Of a stretch of 64,000 nucleotides of DNA, positions 1 through 10,903 are shown one piece after another. The position numbers were made by a program, and so were the translations under genes. The notes below the pieces were generated by a model that did not search any database, was not told the DNA's origin, and saw only the letters and a program-made list of their open reading frames with translations. This stretch comes from Streptomyces europaeiscabiei (lineage in GTDB: Bacteria; Actinomycetota; Actinomycetes; Streptomycetales; Streptomycetaceae): positions 8,250,001 through 8,314,000 of the forward strand of contig NZ_CP107841.1 of the NCBI RefSeq assembly GCF_036346855.1, written 5' to 3'. How positions within the stretch are numbered: the first letter of the stretch is position 1; each line of letters opens with the position of its first letter.

Positions 1-2
1 AC

Positions 3-1523
3 GAGAAGGCGCTCGCGCGGTACGCGGACGGCCTCGCGGCCGGAGTGTCCGGCGTCTGGCCCCGTATCGAGGACCGCAGCCAGCCCCTCGTGGAAGCCGC
101 GTCGATCGCCTTCGCGCTGCGCATCACGCGGGAGGTGCTCTGGGACCGGCTCGACGACGGCGTCCGGCAGCGGACGGCGGCCTGGCTCGCCGACGCGCTC
201 ACCGCCGAACCCTGGCCCTGCAACTGGGAGTTGTTCCCGGTCACGGTCGGCGGCTTCCTCGAAGAGATCGGCCATGAACCGGAGCTGTCCCGCCGGGTGA
301 TCGACCAGCGGCTCGACCGTATCGAGCAGTGGTACCTCGGCGACGGCTGGTACACCGACGGCGACGGCCGCAAGTTCGACTACTACAACGGCTGGGCCAT
401 GCACCTCTACCCGGTCCTGCACGCCTGGCTCGCGAACGACGAACGCCTCCTGGCCCGCTACGGCGACCGCCTGTCGGCCCATCTCGCCGACTACGCGCGC
501 CTGTTCGGCGGCGACGGCGCCCCCCTGCACCAGGGCCGCTCCCTCACCTATCGCTTCGCGACGACCGTCCCGCTGTGGCTGGGCGCCCTCACCGGCCGTA
601 CGCCGTTGTCGCCGGGCGAGACGAGGCGGCTGGCGTCGGGCGCGCTCAAGTACTTCCTCGACCGGGGCGCGGTCGACGAGCGGGGCCTGCTGTCCCTGGG
701 CTGGCACGGCCCCGACCCGGCAGTCCTGCAGGGCTACTCGGGCCCCGCCTCCCCGTACTGGGCCAGCAAGGGCTTCCTCGGCCTGCTCCTGCCGCCCGAC
801 CACGAGGTGTGGACGGCGACGGAGGAGCCGGGACCGGTGGAGCGGGAGGACGAGCTGCGCCCCGTGGGGCCGCCCAACTGGCTGCTGCAGTCGACGCGTT
901 CGGACGGCCTGGTCCGCCTCCACAACCACGGCAGCGAGGACGTCCGCTACGACCCGTTCTACACCCGGCTCGCGTACTCGACGGTGACGGAGCCCGTGCC
1001 CCTCGCGGAGCCCGCCGAGGCGTACGACAACAGCGTGACCGTCGGCGGCGACGCCGGCCGCGTCGGCATCGAGCCGCTGGGCGTGGGGGAGGGCTGGGCG
1101 GCCTCCCGGCACTCGGTCGGTGAGACAGGCGCGCGGGTCACGAGCCTTGTGGCGGCCCGGGGTGCGGTCGAGGTCCGGGCCCATCTGGTGACGGACGCAT
1201 CCCCCGGCACCCCGGTGCGGATCACGGGATGGGCGGGGGCGGAGGGTGTCCGCGCGGAGCTTCTCCCGGGGCACGGCCTGTCGTCGGACACGGACGGACC
1301 GGGGCTCGTCGGCCGGACCGGAGAGGGAGCGACCCTCTTCGTCGCCGTCGCCCGCCTCACCGCCGACCCCGTCCCCCTGCCCCTCCCGGAGCTGGTCTCC
1401 GTGGAGGTGCGGGGGGTGTACGAGGTGTCCGTCAACTGGGCCAACGGCGAGCGGGCCCAGTTCGTGTTCACGGCGTCAGACGGGCTACCTTCAGCGTCTT
1501 CGTGGTCGGTGACGCCCCGTTGA
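3..1523 (+). CDS. DUF2264 domain-containing protein (5' truncated)
   Basis: The reading frame is open from the first complete codon of the window, so the true start lies upstream. A GTG at 45 is possible but has no ribosome binding site and falls inside conserved sequence. The text NWELFPVTVGGFLEEIG followed by FDYYNGWAMHLYPVLHAWL is characteristic of DUF2264, an alpha/alpha-barrel family usually met beside oligosaccharide-degrading genes; no activity is assigned here. The C-terminal half (from about residue 270) is beta-rich and probably a separate sandwich domain. The last 56 bp overlap the 3' end of the convergent gene on the minus strand. Family assignment is fairly secure; substrate unknown. 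Confidence 0.75.
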   Translation, partial: EKALARYADGLAAGVSGVWPRIEDRSQPLVEAASIAFALRITREVLWDRLDDGVRQRTAAWLADALTAEPWPCNWELFPVTVGGFLEEIGHEPELSRRVIDQRLDRIEQWYLGDGWYTDGDGRKFDYYNGWAMHLYPVLHAWLANDERLLARYGDRLSAHLADYARLFGGDGAPLHQGRSLTYRFATTVPLWLGALTGRTPLSPGETRRLASGALKYFLDRGAVDERGLLSLGWHGPDPAVLQGYSGPASPYWASKGFLGLLLPPDHEVWTATEEPGPVEREDELRPVGPPNWLLQSTRSDGLVRLHNHGSEDVRYDPFYTRLAYSTVTEPVPLAEPAEAYDNSVTVGGDAGRVGIEPLGVGEGWAASRHSVGETGARVTSLVAARGAVEVRAHLVTDASPGTPVRITGWAGAEGVRAELLPGHGLSSDTDGPGLVGRTGEGATLFVAVARLTADPVPLPLPELVSVEVRGVYEVSVNWANGERAQFVFTASDGLPSASSWSVTPR

Positions 1524-2871
1524 GGGCGGTCGTGTAGGACGGGGTGACGGGGGCGTAGGCCCAGGTCAGCGTCCCGTCCTTCAGGACGGCGATGTCACCG
1601 GAGATCCGGGCCTTGACGACCTTGTCGGCGCCCTGGAGCTTGCCGCTCCAGTCGACGAGGCGGAAGTGGGTGCCGCTGAAGGTGCCGGTGCAGGTGCCGC
1701 TCGCGCACTTGGCGTTCTTCAGGGTCTCGTAGGAGACGAGGAGCCGGTTCTCGCCGTACGGGGCGACACGCACGTTGACGTGCTCGGTGCCCTTGGCGGA
1801 GGTGAGGTACACCGGCTTGCCCGAGGGCGTGTTGCGGTTCTTGAGGAACGCGACGGCGACCTGGTGGGTGCTGGTCCTCGGCTTGACCGTCCAGCCCCGC
1901 CCGCTGGAGTCGTCCGGGTTCTTCTTGGCGGAGGCGGCGCCGCGCGAGGCGAAGGCGGTGGCGTAGCGGCCGGTGGAGGACTTCACGATCTCGCCCGTGC
2001 GGCCGGAGAAGGTGCCGCCGCAGTAGCCGGCCCAGCACTGCTCGCGCTGGACGACCGGCGCGTTGTCGGGGGCGGCGATACCGGTGGACACGAACAGGCC
2101 CGACCGCCAGTCGTCGAAGCAGAGGGAGGTGAAGTTCCCGCTCGTCTCGGCGCGCAGGGCTATGCCCTCGTTGTGGGAGCAGCCCCAGCCCCAGCCGCCG
2201 CCGAGCTTCTTGCCCTTCGGGCCCACGTACGACAGCTTGTCGCCGAAGTGGCCGTCGGCGAAGCCGCCCGCGCCGTGCACGACGAAGTAGGCGCCGTACT
2301 TCTTGCCGTTCCAGGCGAGCTGGCCGTCGAGCAGCGGGGCCGTGTCGTCGGAGGAGGCGCCGGTGAGCTTGGTGCGCCAGGTCTGCTTGCCGTTCTGGTA
2401 GCGGATGAGCGCGGCGGCCGTCTCCTTCCACTTGTTGGTGTCGGAGACCCGGGTCAGCAGCGCGAACCCGTCGTTGTGCGCGACGAGACCACCGACCTCC
2501 TTCGTGCCCTTGACGACCGAATCGGCACCGGAGCGCTTGCCGGCCGCCGTCAGCGGCGTGACGTGGACGCCGTCCGACGCGGGCCAGGCGACCCGCAGCG
2601 TGCCGTTCGGCGCCACGGCCGTCGCCGTCCGCGTCCACTCCCGGCTGTTGTTGTAGCCGGCCGAGAGGTAGGGGAACTTCGCCGGCAGGCTCACGGTCGT
2701 GTTCGTGACGGTGAGATCACCGGCCGCGGGGGTGGGCGCCGCCCCGGCGGTCGCGTACCAGGCGCCCGCCAGCACGGACGCGGCCACGAGCGAGCCGATC
2801 ACGGGCTTGCGCGCGAGGTGGCGACGGCGGTGCCGGGACGGGGCGGAGGGGGTGGGTGTTGCAGGTGTCAT
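1468..2871 (-). CDS. Secreted or membrane-anchored protein of unknown function
   Basis: The 467-residue product begins with a basic stretch (RHRRRHLARK) and then a hydrophobic segment at about residues 24-45 ending in alanines, which fits a Sec signal peptide or an N-terminal anchor. The remainder is rich in Ser, Thr, Gly and aromatic residues with recurring strands of the type TLRVAWPASDG, suggesting an extracellular beta-propeller-like fold. About seven cysteines in the mature part could form disulfides. I do not recognise a catalytic motif. The ATG at 2871 precedes the signal directly. The 3' end overlaps the opposing DUF2264 gene by 56 bp, so the two transcripts are antisense at their ends. 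Confidence 0.7.
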   Translation of the reverse strand: MTPATPTPSAPSRHRRRHLARKPVIGSLVAASVLAGAWYATAGAAPTPAAGDLTVTNTTVSLPAKFPYLSAGYNNSREWTRTATAVAPNGTLRVAWPASDGVHVTPLTAAGKRSGADSVVKGTKEVGGLVAHNDGFALLTRVSDTNKWKETAAALIRYQNGKQTWRTKLTGASSDDTAPLLDGQLAWNGKKYGAYFVVHGAGGFADGHFGDKLSYVGPKGKKLGGGWGWGCSHNEGIALRAETSGNFTSLCFDDWRSGLFVSTGIAAPDNAPVVQREQCWAGYCGGTFSGRTGEIVKSSTGRYATAFASRGAASAKKNPDDSSGRGWTVKPRTSTHQVAVAFLKNRNTPSGKPVYLTSAKGTEHVNVRVAPYGENRLLVSYETLKNAKCASGTCTGTFSGTHFRLVDWSGKLQGADKVVKARISGDIAVLKDGTLTWAYAPVTPSYTTALNGASPTTKTLKVARLTP

Positions 2872-2971
2872 GTGCTGTGGTCGCCCCCGTCCGGCAGAAG
2901 GTTGCCGCCGGTGCGGAAATTGTTTGAGACCTCAAGGGGCAGCCCCTTGCGGTCGGCCCTCCGCGACGGGG

Positions 2972-3556
2972 CTACGTCCCCTCGGGGACTTCCCGGGGCC
3001 AGTGCGTGAGCGCCAGGTGCAGCGCCTCGACGGACCTGTCCCACGACCTCCGTACGTCGCGGGGCGCACCGAAGCCGCCCCCGGCCTCCAGGGCGCAGAA
3101 GCCGTGGAAGGTGCTGCGCAACAGCCGTACGGCGTCCGTGAGATCGGGTTCTTCGAGGCCGTACGCGCGGAGCATGCCGTAGGTGATCTCGGCGGTGCGG
3201 CGCAGGGCGGGGGAGTCGGTGACGAGGGCCTGGTCGACGGGGAGCTGTGTGGCCGCGTACCGGCCGGGGTGCCGGAGGGAGTACTCCCGGTAGGCCCCGG
3301 CGAAGGCGGCGAGCGCGTCCTTGCCGGCCCGCCCGGCGACGGCCGCCGCGATCAGGTCGATCATCTCGCCGCCGGCGAGCAGTGCCATCCGGCCGCGCAG
3401 GTCCTGGAGGTTCCTGACGTGCGAGTACAGGCTCGCGTCCTTGACCCCGAAGTGGCGGGCCAGGGCGGAGAGCGAGACGTTCTCGAAGCCGACCTGGTCG
3501 GCGAGAGCGACGGCGGCCGCGGTGATGCGGTCGGGGGTGAGACCGGCTCGGGGCAT
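2972..3556 (-). CDS. TetR/AcrR family transcriptional regulator
   Basis: The 194-residue protein has the TetR layout: an N-terminal helix-turn-helix at about residues 8-54 (ADQVGFENVSLSALARHFGV then DASLYSHVRNLQDL) and an all-helical ligand/dimer domain resembling the WHG-type C-terminal domain. The helix-turn-helix would bind a palindrome; a perfect 7-bp inverted repeat lies 24 bp upstream of the ATG at 3580-3598, making autoregulation likely. No divergent gene shares this promoter, so the other targets cannot be read from context. The effector is unknown. Confidence 0.9.
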   Translation of the reverse strand: MPRAGLTPDRITAAAVALADQVGFENVSLSALARHFGVKDASLYSHVRNLQDLRGRMALLAGGEMIDLIAAAVAGRAGKDALAAFAGAYREYSLRHPGRYAATQLPVDQALVTDSPALRRTAEITYGMLRAYGLEEPDLTDAVRLLRSTFHGFCALEAGGGFGAPRDVRRSWDRSVEALHLALTHWPREVPEGT

Positions 3557-3579
3557 GGGCCACCTCTGCGGGGGACAAG

Positions 3580-3598
3580 AACCTAGGGGCTCTAGGTT
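3580..3598. promoter_or_regulatory. Candidate TetR operator
   Basis: AACCTAG at 3580-3586 and its exact reverse complement CTAGGTT at 3592-3598 flank a 5-bp centre (GGGCT). This 19-bp palindrome sits 24-42 bp upstream of the TetR start codon, where a promoter would be, and has the size of a TetR-family operator. Binding by this particular regulator is inferred from position and symmetry. Confidence 0.6.
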
Positions 3599-3666
3599 AA
3601 GGCCCGGCCGCCATCGGTGTGCACGTGTCCCGCCGACGGCTGGTGAGGGGGACCGGCCGGACAGGC

Positions 3667-3697
3667 GGCCCCGCCCCGTGGTGGTCGGGGCGGGGCC
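3667..3697 (-). terminator. GC-rich hairpin terminator after the phosphodiesterase-like gene
   Basis: A perfect 12-bp stem (GGCCCCGCCCCG at 3667-3678 with its complement at 3686-3697) closes a 7-nt loop. It lies about 33 bp beyond the stop codon of the minus-strand gene that ends at 3730. There is no U-tract, as is common for Streptomyces terminators. Confidence 0.55.
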
Positions 3698-3729
3698 GAG
3701 TGGGCCGGGCCGGCCGTTGCGGGTGGTGC

Positions 3730-5067
3730 TCAGCCGATCGGCGCGTACAGCACGCCCAGCTTGTCGATCTCGGTGCCCGCGCGGCCGGTGAAGCCGACGA
3801 TCTGCCAGCCGGCGGGGGCGGTGAAGGTCTTGGTGTCGGAGGTGGCGGTGCCGGAGGCGAGGGTGCGGCCCTTGTCCGTGCCGAAGGCGGCGGAGAAGAT
3901 CCGGGTGCGGCCGTCCTTCTGGCCCTGGGTGAGCTTCACGGAGGTGAGGTGCTCGCCGGAGGCCAGGGTGAGGGAGGCCGCCGTGCCGCCCGTGCCGCCG
4001 TGGGTCAGCGTCGTACCGCCGTCGTGCGTGAGCGAGACCGCGTCGAGGCGGGAGGCGCCGCGCAGGGTCAGGGTGCGGGGCGCGACCGTCGAGGGGAGGT
4101 TGTCCGCGTCGTTGTACGCCGTGCCGTGCGGGCCGCCGAAGAAGTCACTGGCCCGGAGGCCCGGGTTGAGCTTCCAGGAGAAGTCGACCGTGTGCGGGAA
4201 GTGGTCGGAGAGGTTGCCGCCCGCCGAGTCGAGGAACTTGGCCCACTCGTTGTTGTAGCGGTTCGCGGTCAGGTCGACCACGTTGCTGTCCCGGTAGAAG
4301 ACCTTGTCGACGACCTCGCAGTCGTTGGTCGGGGCGGTCGTCGGGCAGACCAGCGCGTCGGCGCCCAGAGCCGGGGCGACACCGCCCTTGATCAGCTGCA
4401 CCCAGGGGTCCGTGAGGCCGTTCTCACCGGTCAGGGTGCGGACGTTGTCGCCGGTGCGTGTGTAACGGGTGTTGGTGTCGCCCATGACGATCACCGCGTT
4501 GCCCGCCGAGTTCGCCTTGATGAACTCCGAGAGCTGCGTGACGTTGGCGCGGCGGGCGGCGAGGGCCGCGTCGTCGGAGTCGGCGTTGGTGTGCACGTTG
4601 TAGAGGTCGACGAAGACGCCCTCGTCGAGCCGCACCCGGGCCAGCGAGAAGCCCTTCGGGGTGAGGCAGTTGGTGCCGGTGCAGTTGTTCCACTTCACCC
4701 GCTCGAAGTCGTCGAACGCGTAGTCGGAGAGGGTGTTGAGGCCGTCGCCGAAGGGCACCCCGCCGCTGGTCGCCGTGCGGTACGGGTGGTTGTCGCCCGC
4801 GTACAGCGCCGCGTGGTAGTTGAAGTCCTCCTGGACGTTCACGATGTCGTACGCCCCGAGGCGTGGCGAGATCAGCGGGGTGTTCGTCGCCGGTTTGCCG
4901 GAGCTCAGCCCCTCCGGGAGGCCGGCGACGTTGTACGTCAGCACGTTGAACGTGCCGCTGGTGGCGGCCGCGGCGGGCGTCGCACCGGTGGTGGCGAGAC
5001 CGGTGACGGCCAGCGTGCCGGCGGCGAGGGTGCCGAGCAGTCTTCTCATGGGGCTCGTGGGGCTCAT
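3730..5067 (-). CDS. Secreted endonuclease/exonuclease/phosphatase-family protein with lectin-like C-terminus
   Basis: The chosen ATG at 5067 has a GGAG at 5075-5078 and gives a 445-residue product starting MSPTSPMRRLLG, a clear signal peptide ending near AAAA. An in-frame extension to 5199 has neither signal nor ribosome site. Residues about 35-290 match the EEP fold (TFNVLTYNVAGLP, NVQEDFNY, NVHTNADSDD, MGDTNTRY, LSDHFPHTVDF), supplying the acidic, Asn and His residues of a divalent-metal phosphodiesterase. The family contains sphingomyelinases and nucleases. From about residue 300 the repeated pattern DAVSLTHDGG...GGTGG and ending GFTGRAGTEIDKLGVLY resembles a jacalin-like lectin domain, so sugar-surface targeting is likely. 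Exact substrate (lipid, nucleic acid or sugar phosphate) is not decidable here. Confidence 0.85.
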   Translation of the reverse strand: MSPTSPMRRLLGTLAAGTLAVTGLATTGATPAAAATSGTFNVLTYNVAGLPEGLSSGKPATNTPLISPRLGAYDIVNVQEDFNYHAALYAGDNHPYRTATSGGVPFGDGLNTLSDYAFDDFERVKWNNCTGTNCLTPKGFSLARVRLDEGVFVDLYNVHTNADSDDAALAARRANVTQLSEFIKANSAGNAVIVMGDTNTRYTRTGDNVRTLTGENGLTDPWVQLIKGGVAPALGADALVCPTTAPTNDCEVVDKVFYRDSNVVDLTANRYNNEWAKFLDSAGGNLSDHFPHTVDFSWKLNPGLRASDFFGGPHGTAYNDADNLPSTVAPRTLTLRGASRLDAVSLTHDGGTTLTHGGTGGTAASLTLASGEHLTSVKLTQGQKDGRTRIFSAAFGTDKGRTLASGTATSDTKTFTAPAGWQIVGFTGRAGTEIDKLGVLYAPIG

Positions 5068-5301
5068 GGGGTTCTCCGGAGGGCGGGGGGAAGGTGAGCG
5101 GTGCTCAGGTTCGATGGCAATCAGTGTGACGTGCAAGGTCAGTTGGGGAAACAGTGAGGGACGAGGTGATCCGCCGCATCCACGGCACCCGGTGGCCATC
5201 CCTTGATCGTTCGACGTTCATGTGCCGCCTCGATCCTCCCCAGGCGGCGTGGTCGCGTCGCGAAGCAGCCGCGGAAGGCAGCGGCATCCGGGAGGCGCTT
5301 C

Positions 5302-5544
5302 ATGGGGCACGGGCACGCGCACGGTCATCACCACCACGGGCACGCGCACGGACACGAGCACGGGGACGAGCACGGGGACGAGCACGGACACGACCACGGG
5401 GACGAGCACGGGGACGTGGCGGCCGCGCTTCCCGCCGCCTTCGACACCTCCGTGCCCGACGAGGCGCTGCCCCCCGAGCAGCGGTCGCGCCGCTCCCTCC
5501 CCTTCGAGGCACCGGAACCGACACCGTGCTGCACGGACCACTGA
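5302..5544 (+). CDS. Small histidine-rich, probable metal-binding protein
   Basis: An 80-residue protein beginning MGHGHAHGHHHHGH. The first 38 residues alternate His with Gly, Ala, Asp and Glu (16 histidines), then comes an ordinary acidic segment and a tail PTPCCTDH with vicinal cysteines. GGAGG at 5291-5295 lies 6 nt before the ATG, which fixes the start; a longer frame from 5203 is not needed. There is no signal peptide or membrane segment, so a cytoplasmic store or chaperone for Ni, Zn, Cu or Co is the natural inference, but no metal enzyme gene adjoins it. The His repeat is encoded by a GGGACGAGCAC-type DNA repeat, so length may vary among strains. Confidence 0.65.
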   Translation: MGHGHAHGHHHHGHAHGHEHGDEHGDEHGHDHGDEHGDVAAALPAAFDTSVPDEALPPEQRSRRSLPFEAPEPTPCCTDH

Positions 5545-5563
5545 AGCCGCGCCCGCACCCCGC

Positions 5564-5596
5564 CAGGGGCGCGGGTAACCGCGCGACAAGCCCCCA
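5564..5596. repeat. Intergenic Streptomyces-type repeat copy; rest of 5545-5872 appears non-coding
   Basis: The stretch AGGGGCGCGGGTAACCGCGC followed by GACAAGCCCC is a variant of a motif also found near 36131, 46616, 46817 and 53880 (core GCGCAGTTCCCCGCGCCCC in one orientation). The remaining bases up to the next start at 5873 hold no convincing gene; the promoter of the repeat protein downstream must be here but no clear -35/-10 pair was seen. Confidence 0.4.
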
Positions 5597-5872
5597 CCGG
5601 CCCGCGCCTCCGTTCCGCACGTCCCCGGACGAGTCCTGACCGCGAGGACGGGCTCCGACAGCGCCGCAGGGGCGGATCGCGCGTCCGCGGCTCTCTTCTC
5701 TTTCGGGGCGACGTACTCCCCTTGGGCGGCCGGCGCTCGTCGTGCGGGCGTGGCGAGGCAGGTCGCGTAGCGAGCGGATCGTTCACCCGGCAGGGTGGAA
5801 GTCTGTGACCAGTGAGCCGATCCGCTGGCCAGCCGTCCCCTGGTGCCACGGCAGGGTCCGGACGCTGACGGC

Positions 5873-7891
5873 ATGTCCATCATTGCTTCCCTACGGGGAC
5901 CCCTGCGCGCCGTGTCCGTCCTGGCCACGGCGCTGACGTTCGTCGTCGCCGTGCCCCACGGCGCCTTCGCCGCCCCCGGTGACCTGGACACCACGTTCGG
6001 CACCGGCGGAAAAGTCAGCATCGCGACCCCCTCCTTCGCCGACGGCCAGGACGTGGCGGTCCAGGCCGACGGCAAGGTCGTCTCGGTCGGTTTCGAACAG
6101 GACCCGGTCAACCTCGACGCCGAGTTCGCCGTGCTGCGGCACAACCCGGACGGCAGCGTCGACACCTCCTTCGGCGGTACGGGCGGCGGTGCCGACGGCG
6201 AGGTGCTGACCGACTTCGAGGGCGGCGACGACGTGGCCCAGGGCGTGGCCGTGCAGCCCGACGGGAAGATCGTCGTGGTCGGCCGCCACCAGGAGACCGA
6301 CGACGAGTTCGCGGGCTGCTGCTGGTTCACGGTGGCCCGCTACAACACCGACGGCAGCGTCGACACCTCCTTCGGGGGCGGTGACGGCTGGGTCAGCCCC
6401 GGTCTGGCCGGCGGGGCCGAGGACGCGGCCGGAGTGGCGGTGCGGCCCGACGGGCGGATCGTCGCCGGTGCCAGGGCCGGCGGCCATTTCGGGCTCGTCC
6501 GGTACCTGCCCGACGGGAGCCCGGACACCTCCTTCGGCGGCGGTGACGGCGTGGTCACCACCGCCCTCTCCGACGCGCCCGACGTCGGCGCTACCGCGCG
6601 CGACCTGGCGCTCCAGCCCGACGGCAAGATCGTCATGATCGGCGACGTGGGCCAGACCTCCTTCGACTTCGCCCTGGCCCGCTACAACCCCGACGGAAGC
6701 CTCGACACCACCTTCGGCGGCGACGGCAAGGTCACCACGGACCTGGGCGGATACAACTGGGGCGAGGCGGTGGTCGTGCAGTCGAGCGGGAAGATCGTCG
6801 CCTCCGGATGGACCGGGGGCCGCTTCACGCTCGTGCGCTACAACCTCGACGGGAGCCTCGACAGCGGCTTCGGCACCGGCGGCGTCGCGACCACCGACTT
6901 CGGCACCGGCTCAGCCGTGAACGACCTCGTGGTCCAGCCCGACGACCGGATCGTGGCCGGCGGCACCGCGGGCGGTGACTTCGCGCTGGCCCGCTTCCAC
7001 GTGAACGGCACCCTCGACACCGGCTTCGGCACGAACGGCCGCACCACCACCGACTTCGGCGGCGGCGACAGCGCGTACGGCCTCGCCCTCCAACCCGACG
7101 GCCGGACCGTCGCCTTCGGCAGCAACGGCGACGGCCTGCGCGGTCTGGCCCGCTACCTCGGTGGCGAGGGCGCCCCGGCGCCCACCGGTGTCGACCTCTC
7201 GGTCACCAAGTCCGGCACCGCCACGGTCGCCATCGGCGACCGCGCCACCTACACCGTGACGGTCACCAACACCACCGCCACGACCTCGGCCACCGGCGTC
7301 AGCCTCACCGACACCGTCACCGGCCCCGCCGCCACCGTCGTCTCGGCCACCCCGGGCCAGGGCACCTGCACCACCTCCGCCACCGGCGCGACCTGCGCCC
7401 TCGGCACCCTCGCCGGTGGCGCGAGCACCACGGTGACGGTCGTCGTCGAACCCAGGGCCACGGGGACCCTCACCGACCGGGCCACCGTGAGCGCCACCCA
7501 GACCGACCCGGACCCCGCCGACAACACCGTCACGGCCACCACCGCGGTCGCCAACTCCCGAGGCTGTACCCGCATCGGCACCAGCGGCGACGACACCATG
7601 ACCGGCACCAGCGGAAACGACGTCATCTGCGGCCTCGGCGGCGCCGACACGATCAACGCCGGCCTGGGCACGGACACGGCGTACGGAAACTTCGGCAACG
7701 ACCGCGTCGACGGCGCCGGAGGCAACGACACCCTCAACGGCGGCCCCGGCAACGACAACCTGATCGGCAACGCGGGCAACGACCGCCTCGACACCGTCGA
7801 CAACATCCCCGCCAACGACACCGCCAACGGCGGCCTGGGCACCGACACCTGCACCACGGACCCCGGAGACACCCGCATCAGCTGCCCGTAG
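5873..7891 (+). CDS. Secreted delta-60 repeat / DUF11 / RTX-like repeat protein
   Basis: The ATG at 5873 places a signal peptide right at the N-terminus (hydrophobic residues 9-30, ending GAFA before APGDLDTTFG); a GTG at 5843 is an alternative. Residues about 32-435 carry seven or eight delta-60 repeats, each with the signature PDGSVDTSFG and a second half of the type ALQPDGKIV, expected to form a beta-propeller-like surface. A DUF11 domain follows (DLSVTKSGTATVAIGDRATY to DNTVTATT), a cell-surface Ig-like module. The C-terminus has glycine- and aspartate-rich nonapeptides (GTSGNDVICGLGGAD, GGNDTLNGGPGNDNLIGN) typical of RTX calcium-binding rolls. The 672-residue protein is therefore probably exported and structural; no enzyme motif is visible. 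A strong terminator follows at 7929. Confidence 0.85.
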   Translation: MSIIASLRGPLRAVSVLATALTFVVAVPHGAFAAPGDLDTTFGTGGKVSIATPSFADGQDVAVQADGKVVSVGFEQDPVNLDAEFAVLRHNPDGSVDTSFGGTGGGADGEVLTDFEGGDDVAQGVAVQPDGKIVVVGRHQETDDEFAGCCWFTVARYNTDGSVDTSFGGGDGWVSPGLAGGAEDAAGVAVRPDGRIVAGARAGGHFGLVRYLPDGSPDTSFGGGDGVVTTALSDAPDVGATARDLALQPDGKIVMIGDVGQTSFDFALARYNPDGSLDTTFGGDGKVTTDLGGYNWGEAVVVQSSGKIVASGWTGGRFTLVRYNLDGSLDSGFGTGGVATTDFGTGSAVNDLVVQPDDRIVAGGTAGGDFALARFHVNGTLDTGFGTNGRTTTDFGGGDSAYGLALQPDGRTVAFGSNGDGLRGLARYLGGEGAPAPTGVDLSVTKSGTATVAIGDRATYTVTVTNTTATTSATGVSLTDTVTGPAATVVSATPGQGTCTTSATGATCALGTLAGGASTTVTVVVEPRATGTLTDRATVSATQTDPDPADNTVTATTAVANSRGCTRIGTSGDDTMTGTSGNDVICGLGGADTINAGLGTDTAYGNFGNDRVDGAGGNDTLNGGPGNDNLIGNAGNDRLDTVDNIPANDTANGGLGTDTCTTDPGDTRISCP

Positions 7892-7928
7892 CCCGGCGGC
7901 CCGGCAACCCCCGTCCGTCGTGGTGAAC

Positions 7929-7976
7929 ACGGAAAAGCGGCCGGTCGGCTCGATCGCCGACCGGCCGCTTTTCCGT
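7929..7976. terminator. Bidirectional terminator between convergent genes
   Basis: A perfect 20-bp inverted repeat, ACGGAAAAGCGGCCGGTCGG at 7929-7948 and its complement at 7957-7976, encloses an 8-nt loop. The A4 and T4 runs on the outer arms give a U-run in both directions. It sits 37 bp after the repeat protein stop and 8 bp beyond the beta-galactosidase stop. Confidence 0.9.
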
Positions 7977-7984
7977 CGACGGCC

Positions 7985-10903
<2,919 letters not shown>

